From contig CAZQCF010000001.1 in the NCBI GenBank assembly GCA_964592235.1, positions 124,001 to 188,000 on the forward strand: 64,000 nucleotides of DNA. Reading direction: 5' to 3'. This stretch comes from PLA3 sp964592235. Lineage in GTDB: Bacteria > Planctomycetota > Phycisphaerae > UBA1845 > UTPLA1. The notes beneath the pieces are model-generated. The model did not search any database, was not told the origin of the DNA, and worked only from the letters and a program-made list of their open reading frames with translations. This document shows, in pieces, positions 24,701 to 33,742 of the stretch. Both the position numbers and the translations under genes were made by a program. Position 1 is the first letter of the stretch, and each line of letters opens with the position of its first letter.

Positions 24701-25741
24701 TTACCACTCCACCCCGAGCATCAGGCAGTTCAAACCGCTGCCGATGCCCAGCATGCCGACGCGATGCCCTGGTTGCAGCACGCCGCGCTCCTCGGCGATG
24801 GCGGCTGTGAGCGGCAGCGACACCGTGCCGATGTTGCCGAGATACTCGTAAGTTTGAAAATCTTTCTCCACCGGCACGGCGATTGACCGCAATACCAGCT
24901 CGCGATGCGGCCCGCCGACCTGATGACAGATCGTGCGATCCACCGCTTCGATCGGCCAGCCCATTTCCTCCAGGAACGCGTACCACGTCTCGACGCCCAG
25001 CGCGACGCCGTGTTCCATCAGCACTGTGCCGTCGGTCACCATCTCCATCGGCGCGGTCGAGGGCATGCCGGTGTCCGGCCCCCAGCGACAGAGCTTGTGA
25101 AACTTCGTCCGGCTGCGCATCACGCCGCCCAGTACGCGATGCCCCCCGGGCGCCAGCGAAGCATCGCGCACCACGACGCCCACGGCCCCCGACCCGCCCG
25201 TCATCGTCGCGAGGCTCACACGAAACATGTCCATCGTCGGCTGCTTAACCATGCGGTCAATCGTCAGGTCGACAATCTGTCGCGCCGATTCGCACGACAC
25301 GACCAGCGCCGCGCGGACATGCCCCAGCTCGATCGCGCTGGCCGCCTGCACGATGCCGTTGATCACCGCGAGGCAGGCATTGGAGACGTCATAGACTTGT
25401 GCCAGCGGCGAGACACCCAGCGAATCGGCCACGGCGCAGGCCGTCGCGGGTTCGAGATTGTCCCGGCAGACGCCGGCGTATATCACCATCCCGAGGTCAT
25501 TGATCGCCGCCGCCGACCGCGCCAGCGCCCGCCGTGCCGCCGCCGCCGCCGGCTGGGCCATCGTCTGACCCGGCGACCACCATCGCCGCTCGCGGATGCC
25601 GGTCAGCGCTTCGAGCTGCCCCGGCTGCATCCGCAGCGCGCGATACATCGGCGCGAGTCGCTCCTCGATCTCCGCCGACGTGACGACCGTCGGGGGTAGC
25701 TCGTAACCGATGGAATCAATAACCGCCCGCGTGAACTTCAT
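24701..25741 (-). CDS. 3-oxoacyl-ACP synthase III-like ketosynthase (FabH/OleA superfamily)
   Basis: A condensing enzyme of 346 residues. Catalytic triad candidates are Cys in DVSNACLAVING, His in ICHQVGGPHRE and Asn in YEYLGNIGTVSLP, so it should be active. GSGLNCLMLGVEW closes the fold as in FabH. It is longer than E. coli FabH (317) and lies alone, away from fatty-acid genes, so a hydrocarbon (OleA-like) or secondary product is as likely as chain initiation. The ATG at 25741 has no Shine-Dalgarno; TACAAT (minus strand, 25750-25755) ends eight bases upstream, so a leaderless transcript is possible. Confidence 0.87.
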   Translation of the reverse strand: MKFTRAVIDSIGYELPPTVVTSAEIEERLAPMYRALRMQPGQLEALTGIRERRWWSPGQTMAQPAAAAARRALARSAAAINDLGMVIYAGVCRDNLEPATACAVADSLGVSPLAQVYDVSNACLAVINGIVQAASAIELGHVRAALVVSCESARQIVDLTIDRMVKQPTMDMFRVSLATMTGGSGAVGVVVRDASLAPGGHRVLGGVMRSRTKFHKLCRWGPDTGMPSTAPMEMVTDGTVLMEHGVALGVETWYAFLEEMGWPIEAVDRTICHQVGGPHRELVLRSIAVPVEKDFQTYEYLGNIGTVSLPLTAAIAEERGVLQPGHRVGMLGIGSGLNCLMLGVEW

Positions 25742-25880
25742 AGTGTGAAATTGTAAACGATGCCGCGGGCGACGTCGCACGCCGCGCAGGGGCCGCAATA
25801 GTTGAAATCTGACTTTGCTTCTGCGGTCTTACCGAATCGCCATGCATCGATTAAGCTAGCTAGAATCGAGTAATCCTCCA

Positions 25881-25980
25881 TGTTGTGTGGCACCGGCTAA
25901 TTGCCTGTGTGGGACCCGCTCATAGCGGGTCCCACACTTTCTGATTCCTGTGCAACAAACGAAACTTTCTGCGGTTCTAC
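25881..25980 (+). repeat. ~100-bp dispersed repeat with perfect hairpin, copy 1
   Basis: It contains a perfect 14-bp stem, GTGTGGGACCCGCT / AGCGGGTCCCACAC (25907-25920 / 25924-25937), loop CAT, followed by TTTCTGATTCCTGTGCAAC and AAACGAAACTTTCTGC. The second copy is at 52521-52618 in the same orientation. It ends 12 bases before the lipoprotein start. Confidence 0.85.
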
Positions 25981-25992
25981 TTATAGGTAGCC

Positions 25993-26817
25993 ATGATGCG
26001 AAGCGACCTGAACGGCGTGCTAATGTGTGGCTGGGTGTTCGGGCTGCTTGTGACGGTTGCGTCGGGCTGCGCGCCGAAGGCCGGGCCGCCGACCGTCGTC
26101 CTCGCCGCACCAACCGACGTGCCGACCGACTGGCAGGGCAAGAAGCTCTATAACACGCCGCACGCCTACATCTATGCCGCCACGCCCGAATCGGCCGGTG
26201 ACGCGGACCGATGGCTCGCCGAGCTAAAAAGCTACATCAGCCGCAAACACAAGGCGACGCTCGACAAGGGCGTCGTCATTGTCGCGGAACCAGGCGATGC
26301 GCCGATCGCGCCGACGCTCGAAGAGCAGCTTGCGATGGAGCTGGACCCCGCTCTGATCGTCACCCCGCCGCGCAGCCCCAAGACCGCCGCGGAGATTCGC
26401 AAACGCCTCGACGAAGAAGGCATTCCCGAAGCGCCGATGGCTCGCGTCGCGTCGCTTCCGCTCTCTGCGGCGAGACTCGCCGCGCTCGGCCTGAACGTGC
26501 CGCGCGCTGACTGGGCGGTCGTCGCGCCGTCTCATGCCCTCGCATCGCAATGCGGTGTCGAAGTCGTCGCGGCGAGCCTGCGAAAGAAAAACCCGAAGAT
26601 CGATGAACCGCGTTCGCTCGAGCTGGCCCGAAAGTTCCCCGACATGGCTGCCAAGCCGTTCGAGATCGTGCGGCCGCAACCCGTATTCGTTCTCTGGGCG
26701 CAGCGGCAGAAGGATTGGTCCGATTCGCAGCGCCGGGAGGCGATTCTTGATTACCTCAAGCACGTCCTCCGATCGCACTGGCTGCCCGTTCCCAGTGATG
26801 ACGAATTGGGTTGGTGA
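25993..26817 (+). CDS. predicted lipoprotein, function unknown
   Basis: A protein of 274 residues with signal peptide and lipobox VTVASGC (Cys26). The mature part contains DWQGKKLYNTPHAYIYAATP, a segment rich in charged residues, and DWAVVAPSHALASQCGVEVV near residue 175. No known domain is recognised. The ATG at 25993 follows a 100-bp dispersed repeat directly; only AGGTAG is available as ribosome binding site. It may be co-transcribed with the LptF/G-like permease gene 180 bases downstream, but repeats lie between them. Confidence 0.7.
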   Translation: MMRSDLNGVLMCGWVFGLLVTVASGCAPKAGPPTVVLAAPTDVPTDWQGKKLYNTPHAYIYAATPESAGDADRWLAELKSYISRKHKATLDKGVVIVAEPGDAPIAPTLEEQLAMELDPALIVTPPRSPKTAAEIRKRLDEEGIPEAPMARVASLPLSAARLAALGLNVPRADWAVVAPSHALASQCGVEVVAASLRKKNPKIDEPRSLELARKFPDMAAKPFEIVRPQPVFVLWAQRQKDWSDSQRREAILDYLKHVLRSHWLPVPSDDELGW

Positions 26818-26932
26818 GATTACCTGTTCGGAATCGCATGCAATTGCGGCGCAACGTCGGCGGAGGCCAGCAGCGAGCAAGCTCGCCGGCTTGATGGGTG
26901 CTCGGCGCACGACGAGACTTTGGCAGCCCGTC

Positions 26933-26978
26933 GTCTTGATGTCTTGGTGTTTCGGCGTTTTGGTTTTTTGGCGCTTCG
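26933..26978 (+). repeat. T/G-rich low-complexity repeat overlapping a promoter
   Basis: GTCTTGATGTCTTGGTGTTT and following GGCGTTTTGG units. The reverse complement type occurs at 52399-52428 (CGCCAAAAAACGCCAAAACG). It supplies the -35-like TTGGTT of the next gene. Confidence 0.5.
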
Positions 26979-26988
26979 TATCTACAAT
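26960..26988 (+). promoter_or_regulatory. promoter of the LptF/G-like gene, built on the repeat
   Basis: TTGGTT (26960-26965), 17-base spacer, TACAAT (26983-26988). The ATG at 26995 lies six bases after the -10 box, compatible with a leaderless message. Confidence 0.5.
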
Positions 26989-26994
26989 TCCGCC

Positions 26995-28089
26995 ATGCTC
27001 AAGACGCTCGACCGCTACGTCCTTCGTGCCTTTCTCACCAACTACGTCATCGCGCTCGCGGTTTGCGTCGGGTTGTATGTCATCCTTGATCTGTTTGTGA
27101 ACCTCGATGAGTTCACGTCCGTCAAGAGCCAGTCCACCGCCGAGACGATCCGTAAAATCATCGACTTCTACTCCTACAACCTGCTCCTCTACTTCGCCCA
27201 GCTCGCCGGCGTCATCACCCTCGTCGCCGGCTGCTTCACTTTCGGCCGCATGCACCGCACAAACGAACTGACGGCCGTGCTGGCCTCGGGCACGAGCCTG
27301 TATCGCATGGCGGCCCCGGTGCTGATCGCCGCGATGGCCATGAACGCCCTGTGGTTCTTCGATCAGGAAGTGCTCATCCCGCGCTATGCCGACAAGCTCG
27401 TGCGCAAACATAATGACATCGAGGGGCGCAACGCCTTCGCCGTCTGGTTCCAGCCCGACAAGAACAATTCGCTTGTCTCCGCGAGCATGTTCCAGCCGCG
27501 CGTGCGCGAGATGCGCGGCGTGGTCATCATGAAGCGCGACCAGAACGCCCGGCTGACCGAAGTCATTCAGGCCGACCAGGCCCGCTGGGATGAAGAGGAG
27601 CAGATGTGGCACCTCGCCAACGGCACGCAGATGAAGCTCGGCGCGACGAGCGACCCGGCCGGGGCCGACGCCCTGGGGCAGTTGCCGATCAAGGCCTACG
27701 CGTCCGACCTGACCCCGAAGGAACTGGCGCTGCAGCAGGCGACGATGTGGGTGAACTTCCTGAGTCTGGCGGAACTGGGCCGCTTGCAGGAGCGGTTTCC
27801 CGGCGGCTCGGCCGAGATCGTGAAAGTGCGCCACAAGCGCATCACGACCATGATCATCAACATGATCCTGCTTTGCCTGGGCGTGCCGTTTTACTTGAGC
27901 CGCGAGCGACACAGTGTGATCGTCGCCGGCGGGCGATGCCTGCTGATGTGCGCCGCGTGTTACGTCTTCGCGTTCATCTGCCAGAGCGTGAGCCTGCCGG
28001 GGTTCCTCGACCCCGCCCTGCCCGAGTGGCTGCCGGTGATGGTGTTCCTGCCGGTCGCGGCGGTGATGATGGCGAGCGTGAAGACGTAA
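26995..28089 (+). CDS. LptF/LptG (YjgP/YjgQ) family permease
   Basis: Inner-membrane subunit of the lipopolysaccharide export ABC complex (364 residues). Membrane segments are about 16-35 (NYVIALAVCVGLYVILDLFV), 58-80, 100-120 and three near the C-terminus (TTMIINMILLCLGVPFYLS; CLLMCAACYVFAFICQSVSL; LPVMVFLPVAAVMMASV). A periplasmic jellyroll domain is in the middle (about 125-260). The family's N-terminus (LDRYVLRAFLTNYVIALAV) and FGRMHRTNELTAVLASG motif are present. LptF and LptG cannot be told apart here. No second copy or LptB is in the window. Confidence 0.9.
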   Translation: MLKTLDRYVLRAFLTNYVIALAVCVGLYVILDLFVNLDEFTSVKSQSTAETIRKIIDFYSYNLLLYFAQLAGVITLVAGCFTFGRMHRTNELTAVLASGTSLYRMAAPVLIAAMAMNALWFFDQEVLIPRYADKLVRKHNDIEGRNAFAVWFQPDKNNSLVSASMFQPRVREMRGVVIMKRDQNARLTEVIQADQARWDEEEQMWHLANGTQMKLGATSDPAGADALGQLPIKAYASDLTPKELALQQATMWVNFLSLAELGRLQERFPGGSAEIVKVRHKRITTMIINMILLCLGVPFYLSRERHSVIVAGGRCLLMCAACYVFAFICQSVSLPGFLDPALPEWLPVMVFLPVAAVMMASVKT

Positions 28090-28103
28090 CTTCAAACTGC
28101 GGA

Positions 28104-28601
28104 TTAGGTTTTCGCGTAGTTGTCCAACGGCGCGTCGGCCGATCTGAATCCCTTCCCGCACTCCGGGCAACGCGGCTCGATCAATCCCGTCAGGTTGTAG
28201 CCACATCCCGTGCAGCGCGGGTACTCCGGCTCGGAACGCGGGCGATTCATGCGAATGGCCAGCGCCGAGCAGGTCAGCGGAAGTGCGGAGAGAACGCCAA
28301 GATGCACCGATGCCAGCAGCATTTCGTCTAACTGCATGGACGTAGAGGGCATGGAGATCGCCCCCGCGCCCAGCACACCGAGCAATGCCAACGTCAGCGT
28401 GATCCCCAGGCCGACTCGCCCTAGGGAGCGGCCCACCACGCGGCCGTGCTCCCACGTTGTGACGCGGCACGCATACCCCGCCGCGAGCACGCCCAGCGAC
28501 GGCACTCCCACGATTAATGCATACATTCCCAGCATGGCTTCGAGCGACGGCCCGCAGGCCAGGCAACCCGGCGACATGGAACCGACTAGTGACGCGAACA
28601 T
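28104..28601 (-). CDS. small membrane protein with C-terminal zinc ribbon
   Basis: 165 residues with three or four membrane segments (MYALIVGVPSLGVLAAGYA; GLGITLTLALLGVLGAGAIS; LASVHLGVLSALPLTCSALA) and a C-terminal zinc ribbon, YPRCTGCGYNLTGLIEPRCP followed by ECGKGF. This CxxCGYxLxGL..CPECG tail is common in Planctomycetota membrane proteins of unknown role. The ATG at 28601 has GGAGG six bases upstream. It converges with the LptF/G gene, 14 bases away. A related ribbon, at the N-terminus, occurs in the protein at 44319-44789. Confidence 0.85.
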   Translation of the reverse strand: MFASLVGSMSPGCLACGPSLEAMLGMYALIVGVPSLGVLAAGYACRVTTWEHGRVVGRSLGRVGLGITLTLALLGVLGAGAISMPSTSMQLDEMLLASVHLGVLSALPLTCSALAIRMNRPRSEPEYPRCTGCGYNLTGLIEPRCPECGKGFRSADAPLDNYAKT

Positions 28602-28819
28602 AGCAGGCCTCCGGCTGCCCACTCGCCCCGTGATGGCTCGCCGGCGCGACTGGAAATCTCGTCGCGCCGATAGTTATTTATCGAAAACGGCGCCGGTCGT
28701 TCACGCGCCGGGCACGCAAAACACGTTCGCCGTCCGGCTCAACCGCCCGCCTGCCGCGCGGCCTGGAGATTCGCTTCGGCCGTCGCCCCCGCCATCGAGC
28801 CTTCGACGGCCGGAGCGCC

Positions 28820-30562
28820 TCACACCACCAGCGGCACCGCCTCAAACTTCTCCACGTCGATCAACCCCTGATTCGTCAGTTTCAATTTCCCGATCACCGA
28901 CAAACTCAAAAATGACAGCGCCATGAACGGCTGATCCAGCTTGCAACCCAGGCGCTTCGCCGCCGTGGCGAGCGCGCGCAATTGATCGGCCGCGATCTCG
29001 GCTCGTTCGGTGCTGACCAGCCCCGCCACCGGCAGCGGCACTTCCGCCAGCACCTTTCCCGCCTCGACCACAACCAGCCCGCCGTGCAGTTTCACCAGTC
29101 GCACGGCCGCCGTCAGCATGTCGGCGTCATCGACTCCGACGACGATCAGATTGTGCGCGTCGTGCGCCACGGTCGAGGCAATGGCCCCGCTGCGCAGGCC
29201 GAAGCCGCGCACGAACGCCCGCCCGATCTCCCCGCTGGCCCGGTGCCGCTCGATCACCACCATCTTCGCAAGGTCCCGCGCCGGATCGGCCACGAGCTGC
29301 CCGTTATAGACGCTCGCCTTCTCAATCGACCGCTCCGTGTCGATGCGATTTTCCAAAACGTGGATCAGGTGAATCCGCGGCGGGCTTTCCGGCGTCGCGC
29401 CGGGCGGCGCGGGCACCGCGAAATCCTCCAGGTGGATGTACGCCACGTTCACCGAGCTGCGCAGCGGAATCCTCAACGCGGCTTCGTTGCGCGGCGCGAT
29501 GCACTGCCCGCCTTCGGCCACCAGTTGTCCACGGTGATAGACGCGCGACACGCGGCAGTCCTTCAAATCCTCCAGCACCGTGATATTCGCCTGCCGCCCC
29601 GGCAGCACGGCCCCCAAGTCGCGCAGCCCGAAGTACCGCGCCGTCGAAAGCGTCGCCAGCCGCACCGCCAGGATCGGGTCCATTCCCATCGAAATCGCCG
29701 TGCGGATCATGTAGTCAATCTGCCCCTCTTCCAGCAGATCGCGCACGTCTTTGTCATCGGTGCAGAACATGAACCGATCGGCCGTGCCCGGCGTCACCAG
29801 CGGCAGCAGCGCGCGGAGATTGCGCGTCTGCGACCCTTCGCGAATCATGATCGACAGTCCCTGTCGCAGCTTCTCGGCCGCCTCCTCCGCGCGGATGCAC
29901 TCGTGGTCGCTCATGATGCCCGACGCCGCATACGCCGACAGGTCGCGCCCGCTGACGCTCGGCGCGTGGCCGTCCACCACGCGATGCCGCGCCATGGCGA
30001 CCTTCGCCAGCACCTCGTCCTGCGCCGCGATCACACCGGGGTAATTCATCATCTCCGCCAGACCCAGCACCCATGGATTGGCGAGATACGGCTCGAGGTC
30101 TTCGGCCGTCAGCGTCGCGCCTGCCGATTCGAGCGGGCTGGCCGGCACGCAGGAACTTAGCATGACGTAGATATCAATCGGGGCGTACTTCGCCGAGCGA
30201 AGCACAAACGAGATGCCTTCGGTTCCCATGACGTTGGCGAACTCGTGCGGATCGGCGACGACCGACGTGGTCCCGTGCGCCGCGACGACGCGCGCGAACT
30301 CCGGCACCGACAGCAGCGACGATTCGATGTGAACGTGCGCGTCGATGAACCCGGGGCAGATGAATGCACCCTTCAGATCGATCGTGGTCGGCCCGTCGCA
30401 CCGCCCGATCGACGCGATCCGGTCGCCGACAATCGCCACGTCGCCTTCGTGGATCTCGTGCGAGGCGACGTTGACGATGCGACCGTTCTTCAGGACCAGG
30501 TCGGGGGGATTTCGTCCAGCGGCGACGTCAATAAGGTTACGAAGCTTGGTGTTATCGGACAT
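28820..30562 (-). CDS. ade: adenine deaminase
   Basis: Converts adenine to hypoxanthine plus ammonia in purine salvage. It has 580 residues, as in the Ade family. The amidohydrolase core has GFIDAHVHIESS (first metal ligands), VVADPHEFANVMG, GLAEMMNYPGV, GHAPSVSGRDLSAYAASG, SDHE and FCTDDKDV. The C-terminal part has VAHDAHNLIVVGVDDADML, typical of adenine deaminases rather than other amidohydrolases. ATG at 30562 without a strong Shine-Dalgarno. Stands alone; divergent from the rpsP operon. Confidence 0.96.
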   Translation of the reverse strand: MSDNTKLRNLIDVAAGRNPPDLVLKNGRIVNVASHEIHEGDVAIVGDRIASIGRCDGPTTIDLKGAFICPGFIDAHVHIESSLLSVPEFARVVAAHGTTSVVADPHEFANVMGTEGISFVLRSAKYAPIDIYVMLSSCVPASPLESAGATLTAEDLEPYLANPWVLGLAEMMNYPGVIAAQDEVLAKVAMARHRVVDGHAPSVSGRDLSAYAASGIMSDHECIRAEEAAEKLRQGLSIMIREGSQTRNLRALLPLVTPGTADRFMFCTDDKDVRDLLEEGQIDYMIRTAISMGMDPILAVRLATLSTARYFGLRDLGAVLPGRQANITVLEDLKDCRVSRVYHRGQLVAEGGQCIAPRNEAALRIPLRSSVNVAYIHLEDFAVPAPPGATPESPPRIHLIHVLENRIDTERSIEKASVYNGQLVADPARDLAKMVVIERHRASGEIGRAFVRGFGLRSGAIASTVAHDAHNLIVVGVDDADMLTAAVRLVKLHGGLVVVEAGKVLAEVPLPVAGLVSTERAEIAADQLRALATAAKRLGCKLDQPFMALSFLSLSVIGKLKLTNQGLIDVEKFEAVPLVV

Positions 30563-30646
30563 GGAGGGTGTCCCCGTTCATAAGGGCTTGCGCCGACGAG
30601 CATTATACCGCGAGGCAAGGCGACAAGGGAGTATCCTTGGGACCTG

Positions 30647-30674
30647 TTGATGAAATTCGCGGTCCTGCTATGAT
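30647..30674 (+). promoter_or_regulatory. sigma70-type promoter of the rpsP operon
   Basis: TTGATG (30647-30652), 16-base spacer, TATGAT (30669-30674); the leader to rpsP would be about 125 bases. Confidence 0.6.
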
Positions 30675-30805
30675 GGAGCGTTCCACTCGCAGGTTTGTAA
30701 CCAGCCGAGCAGAGTCGGGTAGCGAAGGGTCCGTGCAAAGATCGCGGGCCGGTGAAGACTCTGCCGAAGAGTCATTTTGTCGAATAACGATCGAACGAGG
30801 CGGAC

Positions 30806-31069
30806 ATGGCAGTCACGATCAAGATGGTACGGATGGGTCGTCGCAATCGAGCGTTTTTCCGCGTGCGCGCGTCGGATCGCCGCGCCGCGGCGGGCGGACG
30901 ATTCCTGGAAGAGTTGGGATACGTCGATCCCATTGAGAAGGATCCGGCCAAGGCCGTGAGCCTCAAGAAGGATCGCATCGAGTACTGGTTGAGCCGCGGG
31001 GCGCAGCCGAGCGATACCGTGCGCAGCCTGTTGAAGAAGCAGGGCATCGGAATCGCGGCGAAGGCTTGA
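30806..31069 (+). CDS. rpsP: 30S ribosomal protein S16
   Basis: Ribosomal small-subunit protein of 87 residues, complete. The N-terminus AVTIKMVRMGRRNRAFFRV and the segment EELGYVDPIEKDP with LKKDRIEYWLSRGAQPSDTV match the family throughout. ATG at 30806 with GAACGAGGCGG upstream. It starts the operon with trmD and rplS. The usual rimM gene between rpsP and trmD is absent: only 49 bases separate the stop from the trmD start. Confidence 0.98.
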   Translation: MAVTIKMVRMGRRNRAFFRVRASDRRAAAGGRFLEELGYVDPIEKDPAKAVSLKKDRIEYWLSRGAQPSDTVRSLLKKQGIGIAAKA

Positions 31070-31118
31070 GGGTGGCAGTTGGATAAGTCGGTCCGCGGCC
31101 CGGTCCGGCGGGATCGCC

Positions 31119-31883
31119 ATGCGGATCGATGTGCTGACAATCTTCCCCGAGGCCTGCGAGCCGTTTTTCGCGGCCAGCATCCTCGGCCGGGCGCAGCAAG
31201 CGGGCAGGGTGTCGATTCGGTGTCACAACATCCGGTCGTTCACGAAAGACCCGCATGGCAAGGTGGATGATCGGCCCTTCGGCGGCGGCCCCGGCATGGT
31301 GATGATGTGCCAGCCGATCTGCGACGCGGTGACGGCGGTCGAAAGCGAATCGCCGTTGCCCGCTACACGCGTCCTGCTGACGCCGCAGGGCGAGCGATTC
31401 ACGCAGGCCATGGCGTGGGAGTTCTCGCGGTGCGAGCGGCTGCTGTTGATCGCCGGCCGCTACGAAGGGTTTGACGAGCGGATTCGCCTGGGCCTGTCGC
31501 CGCGGGAAGTATCGATCGGCGACTACGTGCTGGCCGGCGGCGAGGCGGCGGCGATGGCGATGGTCGATGCCGTCGTGCGACTGCTGCCCGGCGTGCTGGG
31601 CGATGAGGAGTCGGTGGTCGAGGAGTCGTTCTCGTCGGCCTGCGATATGAAATCAGAACCGGGTTCGCCTGACGCGGCCGGTTTGCTGGAATACCCGCAT
31701 TACACGCGACCGCGTGTGTATGAGGGGATGGAAGTGCCGGAGATTCTGCTTAGCGGCGACCACGCGAAGATCAAAGCGTGGCGGCGGGAGCAGGCGATCC
31801 GGCGGACACGAACCATGAGGCCCGATTTGTTGTCGGGCGAGGTCCGGCGCGACGGCGACGAGTCGACCGCTGCCGACCGATGA
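31119..31883 (+). CDS. trmD: tRNA (guanine(37)-N1)-methyltransferase
   Basis: Methylates G37 next to the anticodon to prevent frameshifting. It is a SPOUT enzyme with a trefoil knot, 254 residues. The motifs DRPFGGGPGMVMMCQPI, LIAGRYEGFDERI, EVSIGDYVLAGGEAAAM and YPHYTRPRVYEG are all present, including the catalytic Asp of the C-terminal part (LLSGDHAKIKAWRREQA). ATG at 31119. Second gene of the rpsP operon. Confidence 0.98.
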   Translation: MRIDVLTIFPEACEPFFAASILGRAQQAGRVSIRCHNIRSFTKDPHGKVDDRPFGGGPGMVMMCQPICDAVTAVESESPLPATRVLLTPQGERFTQAMAWEFSRCERLLLIAGRYEGFDERIRLGLSPREVSIGDYVLAGGEAAAMAMVDAVVRLLPGVLGDEESVVEESFSSACDMKSEPGSPDAAGLLEYPHYTRPRVYEGMEVPEILLSGDHAKIKAWRREQAIRRTRTMRPDLLSGEVRRDGDESTAADR

Positions 31884-31950
31884 TTGAAAGCCAATGAGTG
31901 TGGAACAGCGCGACGTGACGTTCGCCGTTCGCCAAGCAGGGAGATGACCG

Positions 31951-32391
31951 ATGCGGAACCGAATCATCGAAGCCATTGAGCAGGAACACTATCGCAAAGA
32001 CGTGCCCAAATTCGAGATCGGCGACACGGTCAGCGTCGGCGTCCGGATCATCGAAGGAACCAAGGAGCGCATCCAGCCGTTCATCGGCACGGTGATCGCG
32101 GTCCATGGCAAGGGCATGAACCAGACGTTTACCGTGCGTCGCATCGTCGCGAACGAGGGCGTGGAGCGCGTCTTCCCGATGCAGTCGCCGCGCGTCGTGG
32201 GCGTCGAAGTCATTCGCCACGGCAAAGTCCGCCGGGGCAAGCTCTTCTATCTGCGCGATCGCGTCGGCAAGTCTCGGAAGCTTCGCGAGCGGCGCATGGG
32301 CGCCGAGGACGCGGGCGACTCCGGAGAGTCTGCCCCGGCCGGCGCCGCGTCACGCGGTCGCTCGGCCGAAGCCGCCGTCGCCGCCGTTTAG
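31951..32391 (+). CDS. rplS: 50S ribosomal protein L19
   Basis: Ribosomal large-subunit protein of 146 residues. The first 118 are the conserved domain (PKFEIGDTVSVGVRIIEGTK, RIQPFIGTVIAVHGKG, TFTVRRIVANEGVERVFP, RRGKLFYLRDRVGKSRKLRE). The last 28 are an Ala/Gly/Ser-rich tail longer than in typical L19. ATG at 31951 with AGGGAGATG upstream; 67 bases after trmD. YraN follows after 18 bases. Confidence 0.97.
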   Translation: MRNRIIEAIEQEHYRKDVPKFEIGDTVSVGVRIIEGTKERIQPFIGTVIAVHGKGMNQTFTVRRIVANEGVERVFPMQSPRVVGVEVIRHGKVRRGKLFYLRDRVGKSRKLRERRMGAEDAGDSGESAPAGAASRGRSAEAAVAAV

Positions 32392-32409
32392 CATTTCGCG
32401 GCCTCCACC

Positions 32410-32787
32410 ATGGCGTTCTGGAACCGCAAGGAACTGGGCGACGCGGGGGAAGCGCTGGCGTGCAGGTTTCTCAAGAAAGCCGGCTACCGCGTTCTCGCGC
32501 GCAACTTCAAGTGCCCCGTCGGCGAGATTGACATCATCTGCTCCACCGACGGCGTGATCGCGTTCGTCGAGGTGAAGACGCGCGTTGACGACTCTGCCGC
32601 CGATCCAGAGAACAACATCCGCAGTGAGAAGAAGCGCCACATCGAGCGCACCGCGCGATACTGGCTCGCGCAGAACGGCCATCCTCGGGCCGCGTACCGG
32701 TTCGACGCGGTCAGCATCGTGATGCCCGAAGGCGGCAAGCCCGTCGTGCGGCACATTGTGGATGCGTTCCGCGCGTCGGGCGGGTGA
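32410..32787 (+). CDS. yraN: YraN family (UPF0102) putative nuclease-fold protein
   Basis: 125 residues, full family length. The restriction-endonuclease-like core is visible: GDAGEALACRFLKKAGYRVL, then CPVGEIDIICSTDGVIAFVE with VKTR (E..GEIDII..VEVKTR motif) and RHIERTARYWLAQNG. The biological role of the family is not settled. Start ATG at 32410, 18 bases after rplS, so probably part of that operon, an arrangement seen in other bacteria. Confidence 0.92.
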   Translation: MAFWNRKELGDAGEALACRFLKKAGYRVLARNFKCPVGEIDIICSTDGVIAFVEVKTRVDDSAADPENNIRSEKKRHIERTARYWLAQNGHPRAAYRFDAVSIVMPEGGKPVVRHIVDAFRASGG

Positions 32788-32935
32788 TCCACGCTGCGCC
32801 ACCCAGTCGCCGCCGGCGCATGCAATCGAAATCGCGCCCTACGAACCGATTGCGCGAGCAATCGAAGCCATGCCTCTCATGCTCTGCGTGCGGTAGAATC
32901 TCCATCCACCTGTTTCATCCATCGGAGCGCGGAGC

Positions 32936-33742
32936 ATGGCCGGGCTGATCGATTCTCACTGCCATCTGACCTACGAAGGCCTGATCGAGCGCATCGATCA
33001 CGTCATCGAGTCGGCCCGCGCCGCGGGAGTCGACGAGTTTGTCACGATTTCGACCGATCTGCGCGACGCCGCGCGGGCGCAGGCCCTGGCCGAGCGGCGG
33101 CCTTGCATACATCTCGTCAGCGGCATTCACCCGCACCAGGCAGCGCAGGCGGAGCGAGACTGGGAGCCGGCGCTGGAGGCGATCGTGCGCCGGCCCGATG
33201 TGTATGCCGTCGGCGAGATGGGGCTGGATTATCACTACGATTTTTCGGATCGCGCGTCGCAGGCGCGCGTGTTCGAGGGGCAACTGGCGATTGCCACACG
33301 CGTGAATAAGCCGGTGGTCATTCACTGCCGCGAGGCGCACGACGACGTGATGGCGATGCTGGCGAACGTTCCGCAGGTGCGGTCGGTCGTGTTTCACTGT
33401 TTCACCGGAACGATGGCGCAGGCCGAGCAGATCTGGTCGCGCGGGTACTGGTTGAGCCTCACCGGTGTTGTGACGTTCAAGAAGTCCGACGAGTTGCGCG
33501 AGGTGGCCCGGGCCATGCCGGCCGATCGCCTCATGGTCGAGACCGATTCGCCTTATCTCTCGCCCGAGCCGGTGCGCAGCGTGCGCCCGAACGAGCCGGC
33601 GCACCTGGCCTATACGGCGCATTGCATCGCCAAGGCGCGCGGCATGGGCTTGGAGGACCTCGTCCGGCTTTCGGCGGATAATACGCGACGGTTCTTCAAC
33701 CTGCCGCGACTCGGCCGCACGCCCCTCTGCGAGGCGACATGA
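32936..33742 (+). CDS. tatD: TatD family metal-dependent deoxyribonuclease
   Basis: A TIM-barrel hydrolase of 268 residues. Metal-site motifs: IDSHCHLTY (HxH), VSGIHPHQA, VGEMGLDYHYD, VIHCREAHDD, VFHCFTGTM and VETDSPYLSPEP. The family acts on DNA 3' ends and in repair or DNA fragmentation. The ATG at 32936 has CGGAGCGCGGAG upstream. Its stop overlaps the start of the ROK kinase gene by ATGA, so the two are coupled even though their functions differ. Confidence 0.95.
   Translation: MAGLIDSHCHLTYEGLIERIDHVIESARAAGVDEFVTISTDLRDAARAQALAERRPCIHLVSGIHPHQAAQAERDWEPALEAIVRRPDVYAVGEMGLDYHYDFSDRASQARVFEGQLAIATRVNKPVVIHCREAHDDVMAMLANVPQVRSVVFHCFTGTMAQAEQIWSRGYWLSLTGVVTFKKSDELREVARAMPADRLMVETDSPYLSPEPVRSVRPNEPAHLAYTAHCIAKARGMGLEDLVRLSADNTRRFFNLPRLGRTPLCEAT

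Noticed and set aside
26224..28566. 780-codon open frame on the minus strand
   Set aside because: Covers a lipoprotein, LptF/G and a zinc-ribbon gene in antisense or wrong frame; no domains.
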